A stretch of 64,000 bases of DNA from Symplocastrum torsivum CPER-KK1 (GTDB taxonomy: Bacteria; Cyanobacteriota; Cyanobacteriia; Cyanobacteriales; Coleofasciculaceae): NCBI GenBank assembly GCA_019358875.1, contig JAHHIF010000007.1, forward strand, positions 140,268 to 204,267, written 5' to 3'. The notes beneath the pieces are model-generated. The model was not told the DNA's origin, searched no databases, and was given only the letters and a program-made list of their open reading frames with translations. This document shows, in pieces, positions 10,012 to 18,734 of this stretch; the first letter of the stretch is position 1, and every line of letters begins with the position of its first letter. A program made the translations under genes and the position numbers.

Positions 10012-10899
10012 TTAATCATCTCGGAATTCTAGAATATACTTAGCGGTTATCTGAGGTTGCTCAAGGTGAGGAACGTGACCGCAATTCTGAATCCAAATCA
10101 GTTGGGAATTTGCGATCGCCTCTTTAAACTTATACGCATCACCAGTCCCTAAAATTTGGTCAGACTCTCCCCACAAAATTAGCGTCGGCTGCTTAATTTC
10201 TGACAGCTTCTCTCCAAACGAGGTGTAGCCTCCACTTTTTGTAAAAGCAATCAAAGCTTGCTGCCAACCTTGGGACTTTAAATGCAACGCTGCACACAGT
10301 TGTGCATCAACCGAGGCAAAGCTTTTGTCGTGGTAAGCATTGATGCTAATCCGTTGACGGACTTTTGGATTACTCAAAAATGCCGTAGCTAGGGCACCTA
10401 ATGGTCCAAACATAAACTTACTAACATTGGGACCAGCCGTATAGCCAGCACTATCAAGTAACACCAACTTTTTTACAGCTTCTGGGTAGGCAAGCGTAAA
10501 ATCAATCGCGGCTGCCCCTCCCATCGAGGCACCCACTAAAATCACAGGTTGATTAATCAGTGTTTTCCAGAAGTAATAGAAATGACTTTTAATAGCTGCT
10601 GGACTAAAGGGAATTTCTGTCAAGCGTTCTGTAAAGCCAAAACCCAACAAATCCACTGCCCAAGTTTCATTTTCAGCCGCAAGTAGTGGGAGCAAACGGC
10701 GAAACTCAAACACAGAACTGTCAAAACCATGCAGCAATAAAATTGGCGTTCCACCACTACCCTGACGCACATAGGTTGTTGTAATCGGTTGCTTACTTAG
10801 AGGCGCTGTAATGGCAATTTGCTGGATACTCTGAGCAAGAGCAATCGATGTAGACTCAGTTAGCTGAGCAATTTCAAACGGAAGAAAATCGGTAGACAT
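10012..10899 (-). CDS. Alpha/beta-fold hydrolase
   Basis: This 295-aa protein of the alpha/beta hydrolase superfamily has the oxyanion loop LLLHGFDSS, the nucleophile elbow VGASMGG (Ser125), an acidic residue in WGESDQILG and the catalytic histidine in GHVPHLEQP (His275). The cap between the elbow and the acid includes helices typical of epoxide hydrolase/lipase-like members. No signal peptide is seen, so it is cytosolic. It lies 3 bp downstream of the YdcF-type gene on the same strand, so they are probably co-transcribed. The substrate cannot be told from sequence. Confidence 0.9.
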   Translation of the reverse strand: MSTDFLPFEIAQLTESTSIALAQSIQQIAITAPLSKQPITTTYVRQGSGGTPILLLHGFDSSVFEFRRLLPLLAAENETWAVDLLGFGFTERLTEIPFSPAAIKSHFYYFWKTLINQPVILVGASMGGAAAIDFTLAYPEAVKKLVLLDSAGYTAGPNVSKFMFGPLGALATAFLSNPKVRQRISINAYHDKSFASVDAQLCAALHLKSQGWQQALIAFTKSGGYTSFGEKLSEIKQPTLILWGESDQILGTGDAYKFKEAIANSQLIWIQNCGHVPHLEQPQITAKYILEFRDD

Positions 10900-10902
10900 A
10901 AA

Positions 10903-11709
10903 TTAGGGAAAGCGGCGCTGCTGACCATATTGTTCAGCTTTTTGTACCAGGTTTACAAGTTCTGGATTATTCAAGTTAGGGATTCGCTGCCCCTGAAACA
11001 GTTCACGTATTCCAGACGTGATTAGGAAAAGGTATTCTCTAAACGTGAGAAAAGCTTTGTCCATAAAGGATATGTTGTTGGGCAGAGGGCTGGTATGAGG
11101 AATCACACTAAAACCCCGATCGCGGAAATCAAGAAGCGATCGCCACATATGGGGCCCATCAGTAACCAGTAGAATTTGCCGAATCCCTTGTACCTGTAAA
11201 ATTGCCGCCGAGAACAAGGCATTTTCCGGTGTCGTTAACGAACAATCTTCCCCATCTAGCGAGCGCACAGGAATGCCCTTCTTCTCAAATAGCGGCAACA
11301 TCCTGGCAGTATCCCCCGTACCACTCACAAAAATTAGAGGCGATCGTTTAGCTTTCCATAGTTCAGCCGCAACATCAATGCGTGGTATCCCAAGTTCTGT
11401 TCCTCTCCCCAGCACGACAATTGCTTGTACTGCTGTACCCGAATCAACTGGCAGGAAAAGAATCAGTCCTTTATCTGCCACTGCCAACAATACCAATAAA
11501 GTGGCAGTGACAGCACTTAGCAATAAAATTCCTCTAGGCTTACTGAACTGACGTTTCCAGCGTGAACGCCTAAGCAGCAAGCGCACTCCGAAAAACACCA
11601 AAAGGAGTGGTACTACTAGCAAGGGAATTTTAAGCCAATCAAACTGTCCCCAGTTCGAGAACAGAGGAAACTGGGTAAATTGGCGATCGCACAACGGTGA
11701 ATCAAACAT
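10903..11709 (-). CDS. YdcF-family (DUF218) membrane protein
   Basis: The protein has 268 aa. Two hydrophobic segments (about 25-45 and 60-85) anchor it, and a DUF218/YdcF domain follows. That domain shows VVLGRGTELG, LIFVSGTGDTARM, the PENALFSA segment and ILLVTDGPHMWRSLLDFRDR. Family members (SanA, ElyC, YdcF) bind nucleotide-like ligands and some act in envelope maintenance, but no reaction is proven for this type. It is the first gene of a two-gene minus-strand unit with the hydrolase. A HIP1-like site lies within the first codons. Confidence 0.85.
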   Translation of the reverse strand: MFDSPLCDRQFTQFPLFSNWGQFDWLKIPLLVVPLLLVFFGVRLLLRRSRWKRQFSKPRGILLLSAVTATLLVLLAVADKGLILFLPVDSGTAVQAIVVLGRGTELGIPRIDVAAELWKAKRSPLIFVSGTGDTARMLPLFEKKGIPVRSLDGEDCSLTTPENALFSAAILQVQGIRQILLVTDGPHMWRSLLDFRDRGFSVIPHTSPLPNNISFMDKAFLTFREYLFLITSGIRELFQGQRIPNLNNPELVNLVQKAEQYGQQRRFP

Positions 11710-12210
11710 TGAAGTCAGCAGAGTTGGGTACTATTGTCAAGCTATAGTCTCTAGTCTGTTATAGCCTTCGTTTCAATCAAGGCAGTCCTTGTTTGATGAC
11801 TAACACTCCAGTCTCTCCCGATAGAAAGATGTTCTACCGCTTCAAAGGGGAGAAAATCAAAACCAGGTTTACTGAACTTAATGATTACTCAAATGTAGGA
11901 AAAGTAAATATTTAGTAGAACAAACACGTATTGCGCTTTTCAATTTTCAAGCAGGAGAGCGGTAATATTTCATGCCACAACACAAGCTGTGGTTACTGAA
12001 ATCGTTAATTGTAATAGCTTGAGAAACTAAAAAGCGATCGCCTATTTCCTTTGAATTGACCATTGAGTGTCTACTGATACAAATTATTTTAACGTGGGCA
12101 ATTCCTTGATGTTACTCAGGCTCAATAGACACAACTTCTATTGCATTGATTTGATGTTTGTAGCTTAATCAAAAAAACTAGATGTACATTCCGAGTGGGG
12201 AGAATTAAAG
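11710..12210. other. Divergent promoter region, YdcF gene / treZ
   Basis: This 500-bp gap is AT-rich relative to the flanking genes and holds promoters for the minus-strand YdcF unit and for treZ. GTGGGGAG before the treZ ATG is a plausible ribosome site. One HIP1 octamer lies near 12033. I see no gene and no clear operator. Confidence 0.4.
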
Positions 12211-14040
12211 ATGAAAGTTGGTTCTAATTATCTTGGTGATGGTCGTTGTGAATTTACCGTTTGGGCACCTCCTCACGACGAGGTAGCTCTACAAATTGTC
12301 TCCTCTGAAGACCGTTTAATCCCTATGCAAAAGGATGAGCAGGGGTACTTTAAGGTACTAGCTGAAGGCGTTGAACCCGGAACACTTTATTTCTACAAAA
12401 TAGAAGGAGACAATAGACCCGATCCTGCTTCTCATTCTCAACCTAAAGATGTACATGGACCTTCTGAGGTAGTTGATCATAGCTTCTCCGGCTGGACTGA
12501 TTCGGGTTGGTCGGGTGTTCCCTTGGAGGAAATGATTATCTATGAATTGCACGTTGGCACATTCACGCCAGAAGGGACTTTTGAAGCAATTATTCCCCGC
12601 TTAGGTGAGTTAAAAGAGTTTGGGGTAAATGCGATCGAGATTATGCCTGTTGCCCAATTTCCAGGCGATCGCAACTGGGGATACGATGGCGTTTATACCT
12701 ATGGGGTGCAGCATTCCTATGGTGGCCCTGAAGGATTGAAGAAACTGGTTGATGCCTGCCATCAGCAAGGTTTGTCAATCATTCTTGATGTGGTTTACAA
12801 CCACTTTGGACCAGAAGGAAATTACACCAGTTTGTTTGGGCCCTACTTTACGGAGGCGTACAAAACTCCTTGGGGCGCAGCAATCAACTTTGATGATGTT
12901 CACAGCGAGGGGGTGCGGAATTATTTTATTGAAAATGCCCTGTACTGGTTCGAGAACTACCACTTTGATGCGCTGCGATTAGATGCCATCCATGCCATTT
13001 ATGACTTGGGGGCAAAACACGTCTTACAAGACATGGCAGAAAAAGTTGAAGCCCTCTCCGCTTCTCTGGGTAGAAAATTTTATCTAATTGCTGAAAGCGA
13101 TTTAAACGATGTTCGGGTAATTCGTGAGAAGGAATTGGGTGGACATGGGATGGATGCCCAGTGGAGTGATGACTTCCATCACGCGATTCATACAGCAATC
13201 ACTGGAGAACAGACAGGATATTACAAAGATTTCGGCAAAATCGAACAGCTAGCAAAAGCCTATAAAGAAAGCTTTGTTTACTCCTGGGAATACGCTCCTC
13301 ATCGTAAGAGATTCCATGGTAGCGATGCACGCGATCGCCCTGGTCATCAATTCGTCGTCTGCACCCAAAATCACGACCAAGTTGGTAATCGAATGCTAGG
13401 TGAGCGTTTAACCCATCTAGTATCCTTTGAAGGTTTAAAACTTGCGGCTGGCGCGTTGATGCTTTCTCCTTACATTCCCATGCTATTTATGGGTGAAGAG
13501 TATGGAGAAGACTCTCCTTTCCTATACTTTGTAAGCCACACAGACCCAGATTTAGTTGAGGCAGTAAGGCAGGGAAGAAAAAGAGAGTTTGCTGACTTCC
13601 ATGCAGAAGGCGAATTTATCGATCCCTTTAGTCTTGATGCTTTCCAACAATCTCAACTGAAATGGGAGAAACGGCAAGAAGGTAAACACAAAGTCCTGCT
13701 AGAACTTTATCAGCATTTAATTCAATTACGCCGTACCCTACCTGCCCTGAAAAATCTCGATAAGCAAAATCTCCAAGCATCTGCTGCTGAGGAACAAAAG
13801 CTTCTAGTTCTCCGCCGTGGGAGTGGTGAGAGCCAAATCCTATGCATGATGAACTTCAATGACAAAGATGTCACTTTCCAAGAAACATCTTCAGGTGGTA
13901 CTTGGCGAAAGATTTTGGATTCTTCGGATTCTAAATGGCTGGGTGCAGGTTCTACAATGCCAGATAAATTGATGCAAGAACAGGAAGTGACAATTCGTCC
14001 ACAAAGTTTCGTACTCTACGAATTGGAACCCTTAGCCTAA
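12211..14040 (+). CDS. treZ: Malto-oligosyltrehalose trehalohydrolase TreZ
   Basis: TreZ (GH13) cleaves free trehalose from maltooligosyl-trehalose made by TreY. The 609-aa protein has an N-terminal beta-sandwich (1-90) and a catalytic barrel opened by IIYELHVGTFTPEGTF. The GH13 triad is visible as Asp258 (DALRLDAIHA), Glu295 (LIAESDLND) and Asp389 (TQNHDQVGNR), and a C-terminal beta domain ends it. Length and motif order match the family. treY follows on the same strand after 322 bp. Trehalose made this way protects cyanobacteria during drying and salt stress. The usual cyanobacterial neighbour treH is not in this window. Confidence 0.96.
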   Translation: MKVGSNYLGDGRCEFTVWAPPHDEVALQIVSSEDRLIPMQKDEQGYFKVLAEGVEPGTLYFYKIEGDNRPDPASHSQPKDVHGPSEVVDHSFSGWTDSGWSGVPLEEMIIYELHVGTFTPEGTFEAIIPRLGELKEFGVNAIEIMPVAQFPGDRNWGYDGVYTYGVQHSYGGPEGLKKLVDACHQQGLSIILDVVYNHFGPEGNYTSLFGPYFTEAYKTPWGAAINFDDVHSEGVRNYFIENALYWFENYHFDALRLDAIHAIYDLGAKHVLQDMAEKVEALSASLGRKFYLIAESDLNDVRVIREKELGGHGMDAQWSDDFHHAIHTAITGEQTGYYKDFGKIEQLAKAYKESFVYSWEYAPHRKRFHGSDARDRPGHQFVVCTQNHDQVGNRMLGERLTHLVSFEGLKLAAGALMLSPYIPMLFMGEEYGEDSPFLYFVSHTDPDLVEAVRQGRKREFADFHAEGEFIDPFSLDAFQQSQLKWEKRQEGKHKVLLELYQHLIQLRRTLPALKNLDKQNLQASAAEEQKLLVLRRGSGESQILCMMNFNDKDVTFQETSSGGTWRKILDSSDSKWLGAGSTMPDKLMQEQEVTIRPQSFVLYELEPLA

Positions 14041-14139
14041 TGAATTGAAGTTGGCTCCATGTCAGTTTTGCAAGCAACAAAGCGTAGTAGATCGTTTAGG
14101 GAAAAATGCAGGGTTATCTTTAACTTCCAGTAACCTCTG

Positions 14140-14164
14140 TAGGGGCGCACGGCTGTGCGCCCTA
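14140..14164. repeat. GC-rich hairpin repeat between treZ and treY
   Basis: TAGGGGCGCAC pairs with GTGCGCCCTA across a GGCT loop, with a single bulge. Hairpins of this form (TGTAGGGGCGCAC...) recur in cyanobacterial intergenic DNA. It sits 100 bp after the treZ stop and could reduce read-through into treY (inference). Confidence 0.65.
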
Positions 14165-14195
14165 CTCTACTTCCTTTGAAGTTACTCATTAATAA

Positions 14196-14297
14196 ATCTA
14201 ACTTGACAACAGCATCGTAGCATTGCCAGACAAACTGAGGCAAGAACAGGACGTGACAATTAGATTCCACAGTTTTGTGTTGTACCAACTGGAATAG
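14196..14297 (+). pseudogene. Decayed duplicate of the treZ 3' end
   Basis: The frame ending at the TAG at 14297 reads LPDKLRQEQDVTIRFHSF and then VLYQLE-stop. The authentic treZ C-terminus (13958-14040) reads MPDKLMQEQEVTIRPQSF and then VLYELEPLA. The match continues at DNA level for about 75 bp and becomes weak upstream of 14223 (one 1-bp indel). It is therefore a second, truncated treZ tail lying between treZ and treY. A tandem duplication of treZ followed by deletion, or capture of a tail from another treZ allele, would explain it. It has no start and cannot be a gene. Confidence 0.85.
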
Positions 14298-14362
14298 GGT
14301 ACGTTATTAACAGACTCTACATTGACTAGCCAAAAATATTTATTAGGAGTAATCATTCAATC

Positions 14363-17182
14363 ATGCGAATTCCCAGAGCAACTTACCGAATTCAATTTCA
14401 GTCGGAATTTAAGTTTGAGGGAGCAAAAAATATCATTGCTTATCTTGCTGAGTTAGGTATTTCTGACCTTTACGCTTCACCGATATTTAAAGCCACACCA
14501 GGCAGTACCCACGGCTATGATGTTGTTGACCCGACTCAACTGAATCCAGAATTAGGTGCGCCAGAAGATTTTGAAGCACTAACAAGTGAAATTAAGAACC
14601 ATGACATGGGATGGGTGCAGGATATTGTTCCCAACCACATGGCTTATCAAAGCCAAAATACTTGGCTGATGGATGTTCTAGAAAATGGGCCTGATTCGGA
14701 TTATCGTGACTACTTCGATATTGAATGGGAACACCCTTATGAAGACACTAAGGGACGAGTACTTGCCCCAATGATGGGCAGTTTTTATGGAGAAGCTTTG
14801 GAGAATGGCGAGATTCAGATCAACTATGAGGAGAATGGGTTAAGCGTTAATTACTATGCTTTGAAATTACCTGTCCGAATTGAATCGTATGGTCGGTTTA
14901 TCGGTCAGAATTTAGGACAATTAGCAAGAGAGTTAGGGAAGCGCCATCCAGATTTCCTCAAGTTATTGGGTATTCTTTATCTGATAAAAAGCATACCTAA
15001 CGAAACTAAAGGAAAAGAACGATATGGTCAGATAGCTTTTGTTAAAGTACTTTTGTGGGAAGTCTATACACAAAATCCGGAAGTCAAAGACTTCATTGAT
15101 AGCAATGTGAAGTTTTTTAATGGAGAGAAGGGGAACCCTGATAGTTTCCATCTTCTCGATCATTTGTTACAAGAGCAGTTCTACCGCCTATCGTTTTGGA
15201 AAGTCGGTGCAGAAGAAATCAATTATCGAAGATTTTTTACTGTTAATGAACTGATTTGCATGAGGGTGCAAGAACTTAAGGTTTTTAACAAAACTCATGA
15301 TTTGATAAGCCAGTTAGTTGAACAAGGTAAAATAACCGGATTAAGAATAGACCATATTGATGGACTTTATGACCCAACAGAATATCTAAAGCGGCTTCGG
15401 GAAAAAACAGGAGATGTCTACATCACTGTTGAAAAGATTTTGGAACTTGAAGAAGATTTACCTAGCGGTTGGCCGGTTCAGGGTACAAGTGGCTATGATT
15501 TTTTGAACTATGTCAATGGTATTTTCTGCAAAACTGAGAGCGAGAAACAATTCAGTGATATATACAGGAGATTCAGTAACTCTGAAACCTCTTACGAGCA
15601 GCTATTTATTGAGAAAAAACAGCTAATCGTTGAGAAGAATTTGGCGGGAGATGTAGATAATTTAGCTCAAATTCTGAAAAGAATAGCAGGTCAATCCCGA
15701 TTGGGTATTGACTTTACCATGAATGGTCTGAAAAGAACCCTTTCAGAAGTATTGTGCCTTTTCCCAGTTTATCGCACCTACGTCAATGGGGATGGAATAA
15801 GTGAAGACGATCGCATTTACATCAAGGAAGCGATCGAAGAAGCAAGAGGACGAGTTCCGCTACTCTTGAACGAACTTAACTATATCGAAAAATTGCTCTT
15901 ACTTGAATGGGAAGAGGGGTTAACAGAAGAACAAAAAGCTCTACGGCTTCACTTCGTGATGAGGTTCCAACAGTTGAGTGGCCCTTTGATGGCGAAAGGG
16001 ATTGAGGACACGCTCTTTTATCTATATAACCGCTATCTCGCTTTGAACGAAGTGGGGGGCAATCCTGGAAAATTTGGCATCACCCTCGACGAGTTTCATG
16101 AAGTCAATCAAAAACAAAGTGCGCTTTGGCTTCACAAGATGAATGCTACTGCCACCCATGATACCAAGCGGGGGGAAGATGTCCGACCAAGGTTACATGT
16201 ACTTTCAGAAATACCAGACGAATGGGAAAAACAGGTGATAACTTGGATTCAACTCAATCGTTCTAAGAAAAACGAGTTGAGGGGGAGAGCGGTTCCGGTT
16301 CCCAATGATGAATACTTCTTTTATCAGACGTTGCTTGGTTCTTATCCGTTTGATGAAAGCGAGAATGAGTCGTTCGTTGGACGGGTTAAAGACTATATGC
16401 TCAAGTCTGTAAGAGAAGCTAAGCTGCATACGGCTTGGCTACGCCCTGATAGTGATTATGAAGAAGGATTCCTTGCTTTTGTGGAGAAGGTTTTAGAGCC
16501 TTCTGACTCGAATGAGTTCATGAAGGAGTTTCTCCCGTTCCAGAAGTGGGTGGCTGGATATGGAATCTTTAACTCGCTTTCACAGGTTTTGCTGAAATAT
16601 ACCGCTCCTGGTGTGCCTGATACCTATCAGGGAACTGAGTTATGGGATTTGAGTATGGTAGACCCGGATAACCGTCGTCCGGTGGATTACTCGCTAAGAA
16701 TCTCGTTTTTGAAGGAGATTAAGGAGAGACAAGATACCGATATTGGGAAGTTAACTGATGAGCTACTTTCTACTAAGGAAGATGGCAGGATTAAGCTGTT
16801 CCTGACTCATAAAGTTCTTCAAGCGAGAAAAGAGAATTTGGACGTTTTCCAGAAGGGAGATTATCAGCCAATTGAGGTTAGTGGAAAGTTTAAGGAACAT
16901 ATTGTGGCGTTCGCGAGAAGCTTTGGGGATACAACCGCGACCGGCTCTGCCGGTACGCGCAGCGTAATCGCAATTGCCCCTCGATTCTTCACTAGCTTAG
17001 TTCAGCCAGGGGAATATCCTATCGGTGAAGTCTGGGCAGATACTCAGTTACAGCTTCCACAAGGAATCCAGTCTAGCTGGCGAGATGCGATCACAGGTCA
17101 GACGATTTCTGGCACGGGTGCGATCGCTCAAATCCTGCAACACTTCCCCGTAGCCTTGCTCGTCAGCCAGCACAACCAGTAA
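14363..17182 (+). CDS. treY: Maltooligosyl trehalose synthase TreY
   Basis: TreY (GH13) converts the reducing-end alpha-1,4 bond of maltodextrins to the alpha-1,1 bond of trehalose. The product has 939 aa. Recognisable segments are MRIPRATYRIQFQSEFKFEG, SPIFKATPGSTHGYDVVDP, GWVQDIVPNHMAY, TGLRIDHIDGLYDP (nucleophile Asp), VEKILELEEDLP (acid Glu) and NATATHDTKRGEDVRPRL. The C-terminus has the PGVPDTYQGTELWD signature. Just before the last 80 residues an 11-13 residue stretch (GDTTATGSAGTRS) is encoded by a GC-rich palindromic repeat that looks like an in-frame insertion. The start has AGGAGTAATC upstream. Codon use from 15.0 to 15.6 kb is somewhat AT-richer than treZ. Confidence 0.96.
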   Translation: MRIPRATYRIQFQSEFKFEGAKNIIAYLAELGISDLYASPIFKATPGSTHGYDVVDPTQLNPELGAPEDFEALTSEIKNHDMGWVQDIVPNHMAYQSQNTWLMDVLENGPDSDYRDYFDIEWEHPYEDTKGRVLAPMMGSFYGEALENGEIQINYEENGLSVNYYALKLPVRIESYGRFIGQNLGQLARELGKRHPDFLKLLGILYLIKSIPNETKGKERYGQIAFVKVLLWEVYTQNPEVKDFIDSNVKFFNGEKGNPDSFHLLDHLLQEQFYRLSFWKVGAEEINYRRFFTVNELICMRVQELKVFNKTHDLISQLVEQGKITGLRIDHIDGLYDPTEYLKRLREKTGDVYITVEKILELEEDLPSGWPVQGTSGYDFLNYVNGIFCKTESEKQFSDIYRRFSNSETSYEQLFIEKKQLIVEKNLAGDVDNLAQILKRIAGQSRLGIDFTMNGLKRTLSEVLCLFPVYRTYVNGDGISEDDRIYIKEAIEEARGRVPLLLNELNYIEKLLLLEWEEGLTEEQKALRLHFVMRFQQLSGPLMAKGIEDTLFYLYNRYLALNEVGGNPGKFGITLDEFHEVNQKQSALWLHKMNATATHDTKRGEDVRPRLHVLSEIPDEWEKQVITWIQLNRSKKNELRGRAVPVPNDEYFFYQTLLGSYPFDESENESFVGRVKDYMLKSVREAKLHTAWLRPDSDYEEGFLAFVEKVLEPSDSNEFMKEFLPFQKWVAGYGIFNSLSQVLLKYTAPGVPDTYQGTELWDLSMVDPDNRRPVDYSLRISFLKEIKERQDTDIGKLTDELLSTKEDGRIKLFLTHKVLQARKENLDVFQKGDYQPIEVSGKFKEHIVAFARSFGDTTATGSAGTRSVIAIAPRFFTSLVQPGEYPIGEVWADTQLQLPQGIQSSWRDAITGQTISGTGAIAQILQHFPVALLVSQHNQ
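16937..16964 (+). repeat. Palindromic repeat inserted in frame inside treY
   Basis: The core ACCGG-CTCTG-CCGGT (16940-16954) is flanked by CGCG on the left and ACGCG on the right, giving a 9-bp stem with one bulge. It encodes ATGSAGTRS within TreY. Palindromic GC-rich units of this kind are scattered in cyanobacterial genomes. The size is consistent with a reading-frame-preserving insertion. Confidence 0.6.
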
Positions 17183-17344
17183 TCCTGGCTATCACTAGAC
17201 CTTCACGGCGAAAGTTTCCCATTAGTTCCTCTGGGCAAGAAAAGCTAGGGAGTAATTTTTACTGGTGGGTTATTTCTGCCAAGCTGGTCTAGCGCTATCA
17301 CAGTACATACCTGAAGATTGCTCTGACCGGAAGCTCCTGTCTGG

Positions 17345-17660
17345 ACAGGGCTGATTCGTTTTCCCGAAACCCGCCCGGAGTTTAAACTCCGGGCTAATAG
17401 CTCAAGTCCATTGAAATGGACTAAGAAGTACTCTGTTTCTTGGAGTCGCTTAAAACTGAGATCTTGCACCCTTCTCAACAAACCCTTATACCCGCCGTAT
17501 CCTCAAGTCCACGGCTAATAGCCCAAGTCCCTTAAAATGGACTGAAATCCTTGGACAGTAAGTATTTAGTCCACTTAAGTGGACTTTTGCTGTTAGCCAG
17601 GGGTTTGAACCCCTGGCGGGTTATTGCAACTGGTGAAAGATCTCAGTTTCGGAAGTTTTG
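17345..17660. repeat. REP-type double-palindrome modules, two inverted copies
   Basis: Two copies of a two-palindrome unit face each other. The first (minus orientation) has a 22-bp perfect palindrome of GCCCGGAGTTT arms (17373-17394) plus AGTCCATT/AATGGACT (17405-17422). The second (plus orientation) has AGTCCACTTAAGTGGACT (17569-17586), then TTTTGCTGTTA, then arms GCCAGGGGTT/AACCCCTGGC (17596-17617) and GCGGG. Both outer flanks carry an AGATCTCAGTTT segment. The same module recurs at 21007-21215. It fills most of the 590-bp gap between treY and the first crp-like gene. Confidence 0.75.
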
Positions 17661-17722
17661 GTGAGACTACAGCGATCGCACCCCAACTCCTAACTTGCCT
17701 AGTTCACTCCTCATCTGGAACG

Positions 17723-17760
17723 TGACATCCTCCCAACGCTTACCCGATCAGCGTTGGGTT
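17723..17760 (-). mobile_element. Solo right end of an IS200/IS605-type element
   Basis: Read on the minus strand this is a 9-bp hairpin (CCCAACGCT / AGCGTTGGG) followed by AGGATGTCA. The GGGAGGATGTCA tail is identical to the right end of the IS605 remnant at 3929-3942. No transposase frame adjoins it. It lies 15 bp beyond the stop of the crp-like gene at 17775 and may now serve as that gene's transcription terminator (inference). Confidence 0.6.
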
Positions 17761-17774
17761 TCTGTCGAAACGAA

Positions 17775-18491
17775 CTAACCGCGCCCAGTACCTAGCAACC
17801 TAGTGTACTCACCGTTGATGATTTCATAACACTCACAGGAAAAGGCTTCCAATCCTTCCCGATTCAGGATGGTAATCTTGCCACGGTTGTAGCGAATCAG
17901 TCCTGCCTTTTGAAGGGTGTTAGCTGCCTCCGTGACACCAGCACGTCGTACACCCAGCATCTGACCGATAAATTCATGAGTCAGTGGCAACTCCTTTGAC
18001 TCTACACGGTCACAGACGAGCAGCAGCCAACGAGCAAGTCTCCCATCGAGCTGATGGAGGCGATTGCAGGCAACGTTTTGCGAAACGAAGGCGTGCTGTG
18101 CTTGCATATACCGCAGCAGCAGACTTTGGAATGAACCACCCCGCTGAAACTCGGTTTTTAGCAAGTTTGCCTTCATCCTCATCGCAGAGTCGGGTATCTG
18201 CACCGTTGCGGTTGTGGTGGCGATGTTGTCTCCCAAAGCGGCAGGGATACCTGCAATTCCGTCATTACCCACTAAGCAGACTTCAACCATCGAGCCATCA
18301 TTCATAGTGGAGAGGGAAGAAACTATTGACCGATAGGGGAAATAGACGTATTCAATAGGTTCACCAACCTCGTAAAGGACTTGTTTAAGAGAGAGGGAGA
18401 CGTGTTGTAGATGGGGAATAAGGTGTTGGTACTCTGCATCTGGCAGAGCAGCTAGCAGTCGATTGACTGCCTGGGGGAAGCTTTCAGACAT
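17775..18491 (-). CDS. Crp/Fnr-family transcriptional regulator, copy 1
   Basis: The protein has 238 aa with an N-terminal cyclic-nucleotide-binding-like beta roll (about 20-115) and a C-terminal helix-turn-helix (LTHEFIGQMLGVRRAGVTEA, then LQKAGLIRYNRGKITI, about 170-215). The phosphate-binding cassette arginine/serine pattern of true cAMP-binding Crp is not recognisable, so the ligand is unknown. It is about 70% identical by eye to copy 2 at 18735. Their upstream regions are also alike for about 190 bp, so the pair arose by tandem duplication of a ~960-bp unit. A long hairpin lies about 150 bp upstream of the start. Confidence 0.9.
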   Translation of the reverse strand: MSESFPQAVNRLLAALPDAEYQHLIPHLQHVSLSLKQVLYEVGEPIEYVYFPYRSIVSSLSTMNDGSMVEVCLVGNDGIAGIPAALGDNIATTTATVQIPDSAMRMKANLLKTEFQRGGSFQSLLLRYMQAQHAFVSQNVACNRLHQLDGRLARWLLLVCDRVESKELPLTHEFIGQMLGVRRAGVTEAANTLQKAGLIRYNRGKITILNREGLEAFSCECYEIINGEYTRLLGTGRG

Positions 18492-18640
18492 CGGGTATTA
18501 GGAATCTCCTAAGGTTGAGCCGTTGCAAAAAACAACTGACGCCATCAAGAGAAGAATTTAGAGCCTAGTCCGAATGTCAAAAGGTGTCGATTGACCAGAA
18601 AATTGAAAACCTGATTTTTATATTCTAACTATTAAACATT

Positions 18641-18678
18641 CTCAGCCGCCTCTATCGCTTGCGATAGAGGCGGCTGAG
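18641..18678. promoter_or_regulatory. 17-bp perfect hairpin with CTTG loop, upstream of crp-like copy 1
   Basis: The arm CTCAGCCGCCTCTATCG (18641-18657) pairs perfectly with 18662-18678 around CTTG, or CAAG on the minus strand. It lies about 150 bp upstream of the copy 1 start and about 57 bp past the stop of copy 2. A counterpart at 19600-19637 differs at three stem positions, each with the matching change on the other arm. The T-run (TTTT) follows only on the plus strand. Confidence 0.8.
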
Positions 18679-18734
18679 TTTTAAGACTGCTGCCGCAGCA
18701 GTGCGATCTCGCCCCTCTATCTGACTAAGATCTC

